The position numbers and the translations under genes are program-made. The notes beneath the pieces were generated by a model, which saw nothing but the letters and a program-made list of their open reading frames with translations, was not told the origin of the DNA and made no database searches. A stretch of DNA of 19,289 nt, taken from Xylaria sp. FL1777 (Eukaryota > Ascomycota > Sordariomycetes > Xylariales > Xylariaceae). Shown one piece after another: positions 1-8,540 of this stretch (position 1 is its first letter; each line of letters begins with the position of its first letter). The stretch lies in contig MU400948.1 of NCBI GenBank assembly GCA_022578965.1, positions 1 to 19,289 of the forward strand, in the 5' to 3' direction.

Positions 1-50
1 TACTAAATTAGTACTTAAACTTTAGTACTAATACTAATACTAATTTAGTA
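1..50. repeat. Short inverted repeat at window edge, TACTAA-rich
   Basis: Bases 1-13 (TACTAAATTAGTA) are the exact reverse complement of bases 38-50 (TACTAATTTAGTA). Between them lies an ACTAAT-type microsatellite. This could be the terminus of an element that continues off the left edge, or simply a degenerate TACTAA repeat. The window boundary prevents a choice. Confidence 0.45.
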
Positions 51-1921
51 CTACTAAAATTAGTCCTTATACTAAGTATTAATTTTTCAACCCTGAGTAT
101 TAGCATTTATAAAGCTAAATAAAAAAAAATTACTAGCAAAAAAACAGCAAACTAGCAATACAAACAAAAACTTATTTTTATTAACTTAATAATATATAAC
201 ATTGCTTTTTAAAACATTGCAAAATTTAAAAGCAATATAGCATACGTGCTACAAAATAATAACTTTAATTATATAGCAGTTTAAAAGCTAATAATTAACA
301 AATATAACAATATATATTGCTTTAGTAGTAATAACTACTAAGTTATTTAATTAAAAAGCAAAGCTACACTATATATAAACAAAAAAATTGCAATAAAAAC
401 GCTAGCAAAAAATGCTAGTAAAAACTAAGCAAAAGTTATAATAAGCAGCAATAATTTAGCAGTATTTTTATAGTTAATATATTTGTTAAATTAAAAAAAA
501 ACAGTTTAGCGTAATTTAATTTAAAAAATATATAAAGCAAACAAGCTAAAAAAACGCTATATATTTATAAGCAACTTTAATTTTTACTACTTATTATAAA
601 ACTTAAAAAACAAAAAAAGCTAAAAAGTAAATAAACTACTTAAGTTTATTGCATAATAAGATTTTACGCTAGCTATTTTTTAAAAAAAAATAATTAAAAC
701 AAAGCATAAATAAAAAAACTTAATAATAAACTTAGTATAAATATTTAATAACTTAACTATTATTTACTAAAAGAACTTAAAATAGCTAAGTTTTAACTAT
801 AAAGCACTAAAAATTATAATTAACTTAAAAATAGCTTTGTAAAAATACTTAAAAAAAGCAAAAAAATAAAACTAGCTTAAATTAAACAAAAATAAAGCAG
901 CTATAAAAGCAAAAGCTATTATTATAAAAACGTATATATTATATATACTTAACAAACTAAATAATGCTTTTAACTTTTTAATTTAATAACTAGTAAAAAT
1001 AGCAGATAAAACAACGCTTAAAAAAACTATAAAAAAAAAACACCGGGTATTACTTTAGTAGTTTTTAGAAATAGTTAAAACAAAAAAAAAAGCAAAACAA
1101 ATATACTGCAAGTTTTAAAGCAAAAGAACTAAAATAACGTAGCAAGCCTTTAAAAAAAAAAAAAAAGCCTTTAGCAACAAAATAAAAAAAGCGTAAAAAT
1201 GCAGCTAAAAATAAACATTTATAAAAACATTTAAAAATTTTAAGTTATTATAAAACTTAGCTAAATAAGCAAAGTTTGCTTATAAGCTAGCTTTAAAAAT
1301 TACTGTAATTTTACTACTAAAACAAACAAAAAATAAGCTATTTTTTGCTAATACTTTTAAAAAAAAACAGCTTTACTAGCAAAACACTTTTTTTTTGCAC
1401 TACTAGCAAACTTATTTAATATATTTAAAAAAAACCTAACTTATAATAACTACTAAAAGTTTATAATTAATATTAACACAAAAAAAAAAAACATAATATT
1501 ATTAATATAAAAGTTAGCACTATAAAAAGCGCTAAAAAATAACTTGCTATTTAATAGCTTTTTTAAAGCTTATAAACCTGCTTTAGCAAAAAAAATAGCA
1601 ATACTATATATTGCTAGCTTTTTATTAAAGTACTACTTAATGCAATTTAAGCAAGCAAAAATAATAGTTATATTTAAACCTAAAAAATTAAAAAAAACTA
1701 AAAGAACAGCTAAAAAGTAACACTTTATTACGCTTATTTATACAGTAAAAAAAATACTAAAAAAAAACTATATTATTGCATAACAAAAGTAACTAAGCAA
1801 AAAGATTTTTTGCTAAACAACTAAATAAATAACAAACAAAATAAGTTAATAAATATAGCTATTAAACTAGTATTAAAAACAGCAAAAAAAATAATTAGCA
1901 AAAAAAGCATAGCATTTTTAC
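51..1921. other. AT-rich decayed flank with no recognisable gene
   Basis: I find no frame with a recognisable domain on either strand in this stretch. It is dominated by A-runs and the words GCTA, AGCA and TTTAAA, with almost no TpC or GpA, so it has gone through the same decay as the elements to its right. It most likely holds older transposon remnants, into which X1 later inserted at 1922-1935. The only G+C-richer islets are a few bases long, for example around 1043-1048 and 1141-1149. Confidence 0.6.
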
Positions 1922-1935
1922 TATAGCTAAATATT
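1922..1935. repeat. Left 14-bp target-site duplication of X1
   Basis: The sequence TATAGCTAAATATT is repeated exactly at 14368-14381. The two copies bracket X1 once the Gypsy insertion is removed. The bases just outside differ (C before the left copy, A before the right), so the match stops at 14 bp. Confidence 0.82.
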
Positions 1936-2154
1936 TACTTGCGGCATACTAAAAAAGCAAACAAATTTTTAACTAGGCTACCGGTTATTGCGCGACCTAA
2001 AAAAAGCACGTAAAATAGCTAAATAAGTTTTAAATACAAAAAAGCTTAGCTATTACAACGTGGCTAAAGAACTAATTAGGTTATAAGTAGCTACAAAAAC
2101 ATAAAAACAAAAGCTTTTAAATATAAAGCAAAAGCAGCTAAGCATTAATACTAG

Positions 2155-2310
2155 CTTTTTTTTAAGCCAAAAAAAGTTTATTATAATTATAAAGCAAAAG
2201 CTAAAGCATTTGTTATAAAGCTGTTTGCTATTTATAGTTTTAAAAAAGCTACTTATTATAGGTTTACGTTTATAAATTCTAAAGTAAAGTATAATATAAT
2301 AAAGTATTAA
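2155..2310 (+). pseudogene. X1 conserved coding fragment, about 51 codons
   Basis: This open frame ends with a TAA at 2308-2310 and reads, in part, VYYNYKAKAKAFVIKLFAI and later KVKYNIIKY. The same frame is open in X2 (8151-8306, minus), with conservative replacements such as A/F, V/I, T/I and K/R, and ends at the same stop. Conservation in both copies suggests a real ancestral coding segment. The many Lys codons probably include former Glu codons (GAA/GAG turned into AAA/AAG). In both copies the next codon upstream is a TAG that could be a decayed Trp or Gln codon. I do not recognise the protein family. Confidence 0.5.
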
Positions 2311-2399
2311 AAACAGCAATATAAAATTATAAATATAAAACTACAAAAGTTAAAAAGCATATATTATAAAAAAGCAAAGCAATTAAGCAACTTTATTAA

Positions 2400-2404
2400 G
2401 CACT
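2400..2404. repeat. 5-bp target-site duplication of the Gypsy element (left)
   Basis: GCACT directly abuts the outer end of the LTR at 2405 and is repeated at 12642-12646 beyond the other LTR. The uninterrupted X2 copy carries GCATT at the homologous position, between the same flanking sequences. That is the empty site with one C-to-T change. Confidence 0.85.
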
Positions 2405-2617
2405 TAATAAAAAAGTTAATAAGTAATAAAACAAATAATAGATTTTCTAAGTTTTATATAATACTAGCTAATCTAGTATTTCTATAATAGGTATAAAGCA
2501 CAAGCTATATATGCTTTATTTTTATAGCTATAGTGTGTAGCTTAGCTTATAAGGCTAGTGTTACTTATAGACTCTCTTTTAAAAGTTACTAGTTTAACCT
2601 TTTACGCAGGCTTATTA
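2405..2617 (-). repeat. 3' LTR of the Gypsy element
   Basis: This 213-bp repeat matches 12429-12641 in the same orientation and length, with no indel. Its ends read TAATAA...TTATTA. They are probably decayed TG...CA termini (TGATAA to TAATAA by GpA loss, TTATCA to TTATTA by TpC loss). I count about 22 differences between the two LTRs, all C/T or G/A transitions. This copy keeps more TpC than the 5' LTR (for example TTTTCTAAG here, TTTTTTAAG there), but the other copy keeps some bases this one lost, so both have decayed independently. Confidence 0.9.
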
Positions 2618-2719
2618 AAATACTGGCCTCTAAAAAAAAAGCTGCTACCTTTAGTAGTCCTTTAGCTATTTACTATAATAATAATTATACACTTTTGTTT
2701 TTTATATCTTTTTTTATAG

Positions 2720-3168
2720 AGTTTTTTTAGCTTTAGCTTATTACTTTGTTGTATTTTTTCTTTTTTTTTTATTGCTAGCTTTTTACTTGCTAATTAACTA
2801 TCGGTTTTATTACTTATACTAGTGTTTTTTTTTAAAGGTTTAATTAATAATACAAGCATTGCTTCTTTAACTGTTTTATGTTGCTTTATTTACTTAAAAG
2901 CAAATGTATTTTTAAATAATATTTCTAGCTTAACTAATTTATTAGCAAGCGTAGTATTATTAGTTGTTAGTACTTTTATAAGTACTTAGGGTAATATTTT
3001 TATTAGTGCTTCTTTTATTAAAAAAAAGCTTGTAACATTAAACTTTACTTTATGTGGTTTTTTTTGCTTATAGAGCTTAAATTTAGTTGCATTAGCATTG
3101 TTAAGCTTATTAGCATTTTTAAGCTTAAAAGTAGCTCGGTTGCAAAGTTTGCTTCTTTTTTTTTTTTA
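2720..3168 (-). pseudogene. Gypsy pol C-terminal tail downstream of the chromodomain
   Basis: The pol frame continues beyond the chromodomain for about 150 codons with only scattered TAA/TAG codons. Readable stretches include NRATFKLKNANKLNNANATK and VLTTNNTTLANKLVKLEILF. It is low in complexity and rich in Asn, Lys, Thr and Leu, which would have been richer in Asp, Glu and Pro before decay. It looks like a disordered tail rather than a folded domain. Between about 2618 and 2720 no frame is convincing; this is presumably the 3' untranslated part. I have no functional assignment for the tail. Confidence 0.55.
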
Positions 3169-3321
3169 ATACTTATTAATTAGCTCTTTAAAGTAGCATA
3201 ACTTAAACATGATTATTTATTAGTTATGCTTATAACTTTAGCTTTTTTATTTAACTAAATATTTATATTTGTTCTTTTTGCAGTTAAGGCAATATTATAT
3301 AACAACTTTTATTTTATACAC
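3169..3321 (-). pseudogene. Chromodomain of the Gypsy polyprotein, decayed
   Basis: The translated frame runs VYKIKVVI-stop-YCLN, then KNKYKYLVK-stop-KS, and ends FKELINKY. This fits the chromodomain layout: an E-V-E-x-I-L-like start, then Y-L-V-K-W-K-G, then a W-x-P strand and an N-A-x-E-L-I-x-x-Y-like helix. The stop in the YLVK-stop-K motif is at the expected Trp, consistent with TGG turning into TAG or TAA. In living chromoviruses this domain binds methylated histone H3. It directly follows the GPY/F-like region, as expected. Confidence 0.8.
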
Positions 3322-3399
3322 TTTTTTTTTTCTATTTAAGTTAAAATGTTAGTTAGCTTTTATTAAGCCTAAAAGTAGCGCTATTTGCTTAAACAGATT

Positions 3400-3600
3400 A
3401 TTTTTTTCTTTAGCTAATTATAAGTAAGCAACAAATATTATAGAATAAATGCAGTAATAAAATAAAAAGTTTAACTTATAAGCTAAGTTATTTATTTTAC
3501 GCTTTATTTTCTAAAAACTAGCTTATTATTACAAATACTTATGTAATAGCTTGTTTAACAAATAATACTTGTTGTGTAATTATAGTAATACTTTATTGCT
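3400..3600 (-). pseudogene. GPY/F-like module at the integrase C-terminus, decayed
   Basis: The frame reads NKVLL-stop-LHNKYYLLNK, then ASF-stop-KIKRKINNLAYKLN, then CIYSIIFVAYL-stop-LA. This matches the small SH3-like module after the integrase core in Ty3/Gypsy elements: the G-D-x-V-x-L entry, the K-L-x-x-x-x-x-G-P-F-x-I segment, a L-A-Y-x-L-x-L-P strand and the H-P-V-(I/F)-x-V-x-x-L exit. The GPF-like triplet itself is replaced by ASF plus a stop, so the name-giving motif is lost or diverged. Confidence 0.75.
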
Positions 3601-3619
3601 AAAAGCAAATTTTAATGCA

Positions 3620-4800
3620 TAATATGTACAGTTAAAACAACGTTTTGCTTTAGCTACTATAAAGTTTATAGCAAGCTTAGCGTTCTGTTTTAAGTAATTT
3701 TTAATGCTTTACACTTGCTTAAATAATTGTTTATTAATTTGTTTAATAGCAATATTTAATAAGCTAAGCAATCTAAAGCTAAACAGTTATTTATATAACA
3801 TAAATTATATTGCTTAAAATTTTGCGAAATTTAAATTTTATTATAAACTAAATATTAATTTTAACTAGTTAAACTTTAGTGTAATAAAGTTATAAAAACA
3901 AATAGCAATTTTCATTGTTTAGTTTTTTTTTTTTAATATATTATTACTTTAAAAGTAGTATGCTATTGTTATAAATAGTTTAGTACTAAATGCTTTTTAT
4001 AAGCTTTTTTAAAATTTAAATATAAATTTTTTGTTTTAATTAAACATAATTTCTTAGAAAATTCCTTAGTTGCTTAATATTAGTTGCTTTACTAAAACGT
4101 TAGCTTAGTTTTTAGCTATATACTTTTTATTTCTAAAAATAAGCATACTTTGTTTAAATAAATAATAGGTTATATTTATTATATAATTATAATAGTTATA
4201 ATATAACTTTTTTTTTAGTTGCTACAAGGTACTTACTAAAAACACGCGTAGTAACGCTAAAATAAAGTTAATCGCAATTGTTTATATAAATAATGCGTTC
4301 TTAAAGCATATTAATTATAAACTGCTTACTTTTTATTATTAATCTGTTTTATTAAATTTATAACTTAAATAGCACTTTATATATTTTTTAACTAGCTATA
4401 ACTTATAATATATAAAACATTTTTAAAGGTTTTTTATTATGCATTTAGGTTTTATGTAATTTTTCTTGTTGTATACTAACTTTAATACTTGTTAAACTAT
4501 GCTATATAGTACGTATAAGCGTTGTTTTCTTATATATATGCTATAAATAAAATTATCATAAATGCAAAAAAAATAGCTAAACTTAAAAAAAACTTTAATG
4601 TTTTTATTAATACTTCGCTGTTTTTTAATACATAGCTTTTCTATAATTTTGCAATACTTAAAGTTTGCATTATAAGCTAGTTTAAAATTTTTTTTCTATT
4701 TATTACTTATTACTACTTTATTAATATGCTTAATAATGTTTTATATAGTGTTACATTTTTTGTTAATATATTACACAGTATTTAGTACTGCTAGTTTATT
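3620..4800 (-). pseudogene. Integrase of the Gypsy polyprotein, decayed
   Basis: The N-terminal part carries a zinc-finger-like end, YKFNKTD, at about 4350, although the expected Cys pair reads Tyr. The catalytic core begins TIAINFILAL, continues through YIAKN-stop-ANVLVKQLILSN and EIMFN-stop-NKKF, and reaches AYYF-stop-SNNILKKKN. The three catalytic positions of the D,D,E triad therefore read Asn (codon 4267-4269), Asn (4039-4041) and Lys (3931-3933). Each is explained by GpA becoming ApA in a GAN codon. The order of motifs and the spacing of the last Asp and Glu are normal for a Ty3/Gypsy integrase. Confidence 0.85.
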
Positions 4801-4809
4801 AAATTGCTT

Positions 4810-5330
4810 AATTACGCTATTTTTTATAGCGTTTTATATTGCCTTAAGTTAGCTAAAAGCATTAAGTATGTAGTTAAGCTAACTAAACAAGTAATACATT
4901 TAATACCTATACTATAAAAAATATACTAATAAGTTCATTAGTTATATATTTAAACAGTTAGTAATAAATATATTTAAGGTTATTTTATTTATTATACTTA
5001 CGCTAGCATTATAATTAGTTAATATTATAACAAAGCGCTTATTTAAATGTACTATAGTATATAATTTCTTAGTAGCTTAAACAAAACAAGCAACCTTTAA
5101 CTTTAAAAAGCCATATTGGACTTTAGCTTTTAAAAAACACTTATTTAAATATATTACTAGTTTTACTTATATTAAAAAAATATAAGTTTTTAGTATTTAT
5201 TTGTACTCTTTTTTAATATAAAATATTATTACTTTAAATCTTTGTTCTTTAAAGCTATTAATTTATATAAACAATTATTTTTTAGAATTATAATAACGCA
5301 AAGTAGTTTTTAAACAAATTGCGTTTTACA
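4810..5330 (-). pseudogene. RNase H and tether of the Gypsy polyprotein, decayed
   Basis: The frame contains LFI-stop-INSFKEQRFKVIIFYI, corresponding to the D-A-S-x-x-G-x-G core. It then reads VIYLNKCFLKAKVQYGFLKL, matching the P-I-x-Y-x-S-R-x-L-x-x-A-E-x-x-Y conserved segment. Next comes RFVIILTNYNASVSIINK, where the catalytic Asp of T-D-H-x-A reads Asn. The tether ends YRY-stop-MYYLFS-stop-LNYI, as in the Y-P-G-x-x-N-x-x-A-D-A-L-S-R segment that closes the RNase H region. It removes the RNA strand of the hybrid during reverse transcription in active relatives. Confidence 0.82.
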
Positions 5331-5454
5331 CCGCGCAAAAAAATTCAAGTTTAACAAAAATAAAATTGTAGTTTATTATATAAACATAATACTTACAGCA
5401 TTTAAAGTTTTTATTTATTACTTTATTTTTCTTATGCTTTTTAGCTAATAGCTT

Positions 5455-6276
5455 AGTTTTGCAGTTTTATAAAAGTTAAGCTAGCTATACATAATAAAAA
5501 ATCAGGTTCTTTAAAAAAGAACTAGCTTTTAAGTATTGTTTTAAAGCTTATAAGTTTTTTAAAAAAGCAAGCTATTTAAATGCTTGCATATAATTAGCAA
5601 TATTAATTAGTTCTAAAGCGTTTACTTAAAAGCTTAGCAACTTAATTAATAAATATTTAATAAACAACTTTTGTGGAGCTATAGCAATATTGCGTGCTTT
5701 AAAAAAACCAAAAATTATATTTAAATGCTTTACGTGTTCTTTAAAAGTATTAAAATAAATAATAATATTATTAATAAAACAATAATAAAAATCTAAATAC
5801 TAGCAAAACAACCTATTTATAAACTTCTATATGTAGCTTAGCAAATTATAAAACTTTATTAGCGCTATGTTAAACTTTTTTATTTTATGTAAACTAATTA
5901 TAATAAACTTATTTTAATAATTTAAATAAACAAAAAACTAATAAAAAAACCCAATTGAATTAATGCAAATAATATATTGTTTGCTTAATAAACTAGCTAT
6001 TATTTTGCTTTGCAAAAGTAAAAAATAACTATTTAGTATAGCAACCTTGTTTAATTATTAAAGATTAATAACTATTTAGCTTTTGTTTATTTTGTTTACT
6101 TTTTATTATGCAACAAATATAAGGTATATAAATAATATAAGTTTATTTATTTATTTTATATGTTTTATTTTATAAAGTTTATTATATATGTTATTAAGTA
6201 TTTTTATGTTTTTGCAACTTAAAAAGTACTTACATAAATTAAGTTTTGTTTTTTGTTAATTATTAACTAATAAGAC
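5455..6276 (-). pseudogene. Reverse transcriptase of the Gypsy polyprotein, decayed
   Basis: Recognisable segments in order are VNKINKS-stop-IVINL (fingers), LLQSKIIASLLSKQYI, CINSIGFFY-stop-FF (motif A, catalytic Asp reading Asn at 5959-5961), and CFINNIIIYFNTFKEHVKHL. In the last of these the Y-x-D-D box reads F-I-N-N (5767-5778). The thumb then reads NIAIAPQKLFIKY and a connection segment containing FLKNLIFYYV. It is about 270 codons long, a normal size. The X2 element is inserted immediately upstream, between the linker and the fingers. Only a handful of stops interrupt it, making this the best-preserved coding part of the window. Confidence 0.9.
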
Positions 6277-6315
6277 TTTTATTTGTTAATTTATAAAAAT
6301 ATTAACTTTGCTTTA

Positions 6316-6329
6316 ATTAGTTTATATAT
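6316..6329. repeat. 14-bp target-site duplication of X2 (left)
   Basis: ATTAGTTTATATAT is repeated exactly at 8527-8540, on the other side of X2. It differs from the X1 duplication, so the two X copies inserted independently. The AT-rich flank makes the inner edge uncertain by one or two bases. Confidence 0.8.
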
Positions 6330-6412
6330 ATATTGTATTACTTGGGCTAACGGCTTATTAGCTATGCTAGTTTTTATTTTTTATATGTATAAGTAAAAAC
6401 CGTGCTTATAAG

Positions 6413-6778
6413 TTAAAAGCGAGCTATAAGCAGCTTACTTTTTTTCTAGTAGCTAAGTAAAAACATCTTGTATTTATTTCTAGGTTGCACTAGTTCTGTT
6501 ACGATTTTATTAAATGTTTTGCTTTTTATTTTTTTGCCTTTAAGTTGTTTGCTTATTTACAACATGCTATTAACTAAATGTATGCACCTTTACGTAGTCA
6601 CTTTATAATCCCTTTTTCTCCGTATTTTTTTTGCTCTGTAGTTTGCTTGCTTTAATATTGCTGCTTGCTTTATGCTACTTATAGCAGTTTTTTTAGTTCT
6701 AGCACTTATTTAGCTAAGTATACTACTTCCCTTTTTTAGTTTTTTTTTAAACCTTTTTTTATTATATTGCTAATATAT
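6413..6778 (-). pseudogene. X2 3'-proximal coding remnant, basic protein
   Basis: One frame stays readable for about 120 codons with stops mainly where Trp (TGG to TAG) is plausible. It includes KQAAILKQANYRAKKIRRKR, then RCIHLVNSML-stop-ISKQL, then FNKIVTELVQPRNKYKMF, and finally LLIARF followed by TAA. It is strongly basic. X1 carries the same region on the plus strand (about 13920-14285) in a more decayed form. It is probably the C-terminal part of the X protein. I do not recognise it as a transposase, integrase or reverse transcriptase domain. Confidence 0.45.
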
Positions 6779-6810
6779 TATAGTTTGCTTGCTTTAGTAT
6801 TACTGCTAGC
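6636..6810 (-). repeat. Pair of direct repeats inside X2, about 143 bp apart
   Basis: A roughly 30-bp unit close to GCAATAATACTAAAGCAAGC (reverse-complement reading) occurs at 6636-6668 and 6781-6810. X1 has the same pair at 13888-13920 and 14030-14062, spaced 142 bp. The duplication therefore predates both insertions and belongs to the element. It could be a protein repeat or a binding-site repeat near the 3' end. Confidence 0.6.
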
Positions 6811-7074
6811 TTTTTGCTATATTAGTTTTTTTATAACTAAGTTATAACTAAATTATAAATAAAATTAATTGCTTATTATTTTTTAGTTTGCTTTTTGTAT
6901 ATTTATTTTTTAAGCTGTTTTTATGCTTTTTGCAGTAAGCTTACTAAATAAGCATAACTTATAAATAGCTTATGCATTAAGCAATATAAAATAATAATAA
7001 GTAATAAGTTATTTTACTTAGCTACTTATGCTAATTTTTTTCTTTTTTAACTATTAACCTTATTATTTCTATTA

Positions 7075-7625
7075 TTACTACTACTATATACCTAGCTTAT
7101 GCTTGCTTTAATATGTTAAAGTGCTTAGTTTATAATATAATTAGTTGCTAATGCGTTATAATTATATAAAAATCTACTTTACTATAACTGCTATACTTTT
7201 TGCAATATATATTTATAACTAGTTTAGCCTAAATATATATATTAACTAATGTTAAGCTTATATATTTAAAGTTATAAGTTATTTTGCTGCAGTTTTTATT
7301 AATTATTTAATCTATAGTACTAAACAAAATAACTAATAACTTACTACTATATAGTTTAAGCTTTTATAACTGCTTGTTATTATGTTTTCTTGCTATAACG
7401 CTAATTTTTAAAATAAAAGTAAATGCTTTAGTGCTTTACGCTAAAGTATTACTAACAGCTTTAAAATTTATATTTACTAAGCATATTAAAATGCCTAAGT
7501 TATGCTACTACTATATTACTTATATTATAGTAGTATGTTATGCACCTTTTATTACTGTTTTTTTTACACTAACTATATAAAAACATTAATAATTTTTATG
7601 CTTGCAATATTACTAGCAAGTTTAC
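7075..7625 (-). pseudogene. X2 central coding remnant
   Basis: The sense-strand frame reads CFYIVSVKKTVIKGA-stop, then GILICLVNINFKAVSNTLA-stop, then STKAFTFILKISVIARKHNN and KLKLYSSKLLVILFSTID. X1 has the same frame at about 13080-13400 with matching residues. At one site X1 keeps CAA (13265-13267) where X2 has TAA (7436-7438), which shows directly a Gln codon turned into a stop. The opposite strand carries a 68-codon open frame (7374-7580), also open in X1 (13123-13362). I regard that as an antisense artefact of missing TGA codons. The domain family is not recognised. Confidence 0.45.
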
Positions 7626-7654
7626 TAAATGCCTACGATGCAAAAAAAGCAAAA

Positions 7655-7985
7655 TAAACGCTAAAAATAGCAATTATAATTCTATAAATACTTTTAATTA
7701 TATTAATGTTTGCACGTTTTTAAGCTTTACTTTATGCTTATTTTAACTATTAAAGTTCTTTTAATCTTAAGTACTGCTAATAATTTCTTAGCCTAAAAAA
7801 GTTAATAAAAAACTTCAATCGTTTATTAAAGCTTGCATAGCTACGCGCTATTTCTGTACTAATAAAAATATTTAAGCTGCATTTATAGCTAGTACGCAAC
7901 TTTAAGTTATAATTAAAAAAGCAAAAAAAGCTGCAGCAAATAAAAAAGCTAGAAGTTTTACATAAATAAGCTAGTTAAAAAGTGT
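7655..7985 (-). pseudogene. X2 upstream coding remnant
   Basis: A sense frame includes FAAAFFAFLIIT-stop-SCVLAINAA, then LLVQK-stop-RVAMQALIND, then KHKVKLKNVQTLI. X1 carries it at 12755-13070. X1 has CAG at 12853-12855 where X2 has TAG (7848-7850), so the stop is a decayed Gln codon. Several other stops sit at shared positions. The frame differs from the fragment at 7075-7625, so at least one frameshift or an intron separates them. Function unknown. Confidence 0.4.
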
Positions 7986-8150
7986 TTATATAACTTTTAA
8001 AAGTTAATATTGTTATATATTTAGTAGCTAAAAGTTTTAGTAAAATTTCAGTGTTTAATGCTTAATAAAGTTGCTTAATTGCTTTGCTTTTTTATAATAT
8101 ATGCTTTTTAATTTCTATAGTTCTATGTTTATAATTTTGTATTGCTATTT

Positions 8151-8306
8151 TTAGTACTTCATTATGTTATACTTTACTTTAGAGTTTATAAACGTAAGCT
8201 TATAATAAGCAGCCTTTTTAAAACTATAAGTAGCAAATAGTTTTACAACAGCTGCTTTAGCTTTTGTTTTATAATTATAGTAAACCTTTCTTAGCTTAAA
8301 GGAAAG
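8151..8306 (-). pseudogene. X2 copy of the conserved 51-codon fragment
   Basis: It reads FKLRKVYYNYKTKAKAAVVK, then LFATYSFKKAAYYKLTFINS, and ends KVKYNIMKY with a TAA stop. It is the counterpart of 2155-2310 in X1 and less decayed: it still has TCC and AGA codons where X1 has TTT and AAA. Differences between the copies are TpC to TpT, GpA to ApA and other transitions. The conservation of frame and stop supports an ancestral coding exon of element X. Confidence 0.5.
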
Positions 8307-8526
8307 CTAGTATTAATGCTTAGTTATTTTTGCTCCGTGTTTAAGGGCCTTTGTTTTTATATTTTTGCAGCTGCTTACAACTTAATTAATTCTTTAGCTA
8401 CATTGTAATAGTTAAGCCTCCCTGTATTTAAAACCTATTTAGCTATCTTACGTGCTTTTTTTAAGTTGTACAATAACTAGTAGCCTAGTTAAAAATTTGT
8501 CTGCTTTTTTAGTATGCTGCAGGTAT

Positions 8527-8540
8527 ATTAGTTTATATAT
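8527..8540. repeat. 14-bp target-site duplication of X2 (right)
   Basis: Exact copy of 6316-6329 (ATTAGTTTATATAT). Beyond it the Gypsy linker frame resumes on the minus strand. Confidence 0.8.

Larger units (their letters stand above)
1936..2404 (+). mobile_element. X1, 5' segment (unclassified element, split by Gypsy)
   Basis: This is the first 469 bp of an X element on the plus strand. It begins TACTTGCGGCAT next to its target duplication and is broken at 2404 by the Gypsy 3' LTR. The rest of the element resumes at 12642. It aligns end to end with the reverse complement of 8056-8526 in X2. The mismatches I checked are transitions, for example TACTTGCGG here against TACCTGCAG in X2. I recognise no terminal inverted repeat or LTR. 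The joined element would be about 2.19 kb, essentially the length of X2, so both look full length rather than truncated. The family is unknown to me. Confidence 0.8.
6330..8526 (-). mobile_element. X2, complete copy of unclassified element X, inserted in Gypsy pol
   Basis: This 2197-bp element on the minus strand has a perfect 14-bp duplication at its ends. It shares both ends and its full length with X1 (1936-2404 plus 12642-14367). Reading along the element, it starts ATACCTGCAGCAT and ends CCCAAGTAATACAAT. Both copies are full length, so 5' truncation typical of LINE copies is not seen. No LTR and no clear terminal inverted repeat is visible. A 14-bp duplication is longer than for common fungal DNA transposons (2 bp for Tc1/pogo, 8 for hAT, about 9 for Mutator-like). 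Several decayed coding stretches lie on its sense strand, listed separately. The Gypsy pol frame resumes on both sides, proving it is an insertion. Confidence 0.85.

Noticed and set aside
2053..2319. 88-codon minus-strand open frame rich in Phe, Ile and Tyr
   Set aside because: It is antisense to the 51-codon fragment conserved between the two X copies.
2405..2617. A 213-bp repeat that could be a MITE, SINE or intron shared by two sites
   Set aside because: The flanks of the two copies join to form the uninterrupted X2 sequence and share GCACT, and the interval between them encodes a Gypsy polyprotein, so they are the two LTRs of one element.
2618..2660. Polypurine tract next to the 3' LTR
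   Set aside because: The minus strand has AGAGGCCAG here, but with a pyrimidine run beside it. Too eroded to call.
6330..6400. Terminal inverted repeat between ACTTGCGGC at the X1 start and ACTTGGGCT near the X2 3' end
   Set aside because: Only about six bases agree, and about eleven bases shared by both copies lie outside the 3' match, so it does not sit at the ends.
7374..7580. 68-codon plus-strand open frame, also open in X1 at 13123-13362 (minus) with similar residues
   Set aside because: It is antisense to the X coding frames. Similarity is explained by DNA homology between the copies, and openness by the absence of TGA and the AT-rich composition.
6330..8526. X2 as an integral part of the Gypsy element (shared pol sequence)
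   Set aside because: The Gypsy frame breaks at a 14-bp duplication and resumes with reverse transcriptase after the second copy of it. X1 exists outside the Gypsy element.
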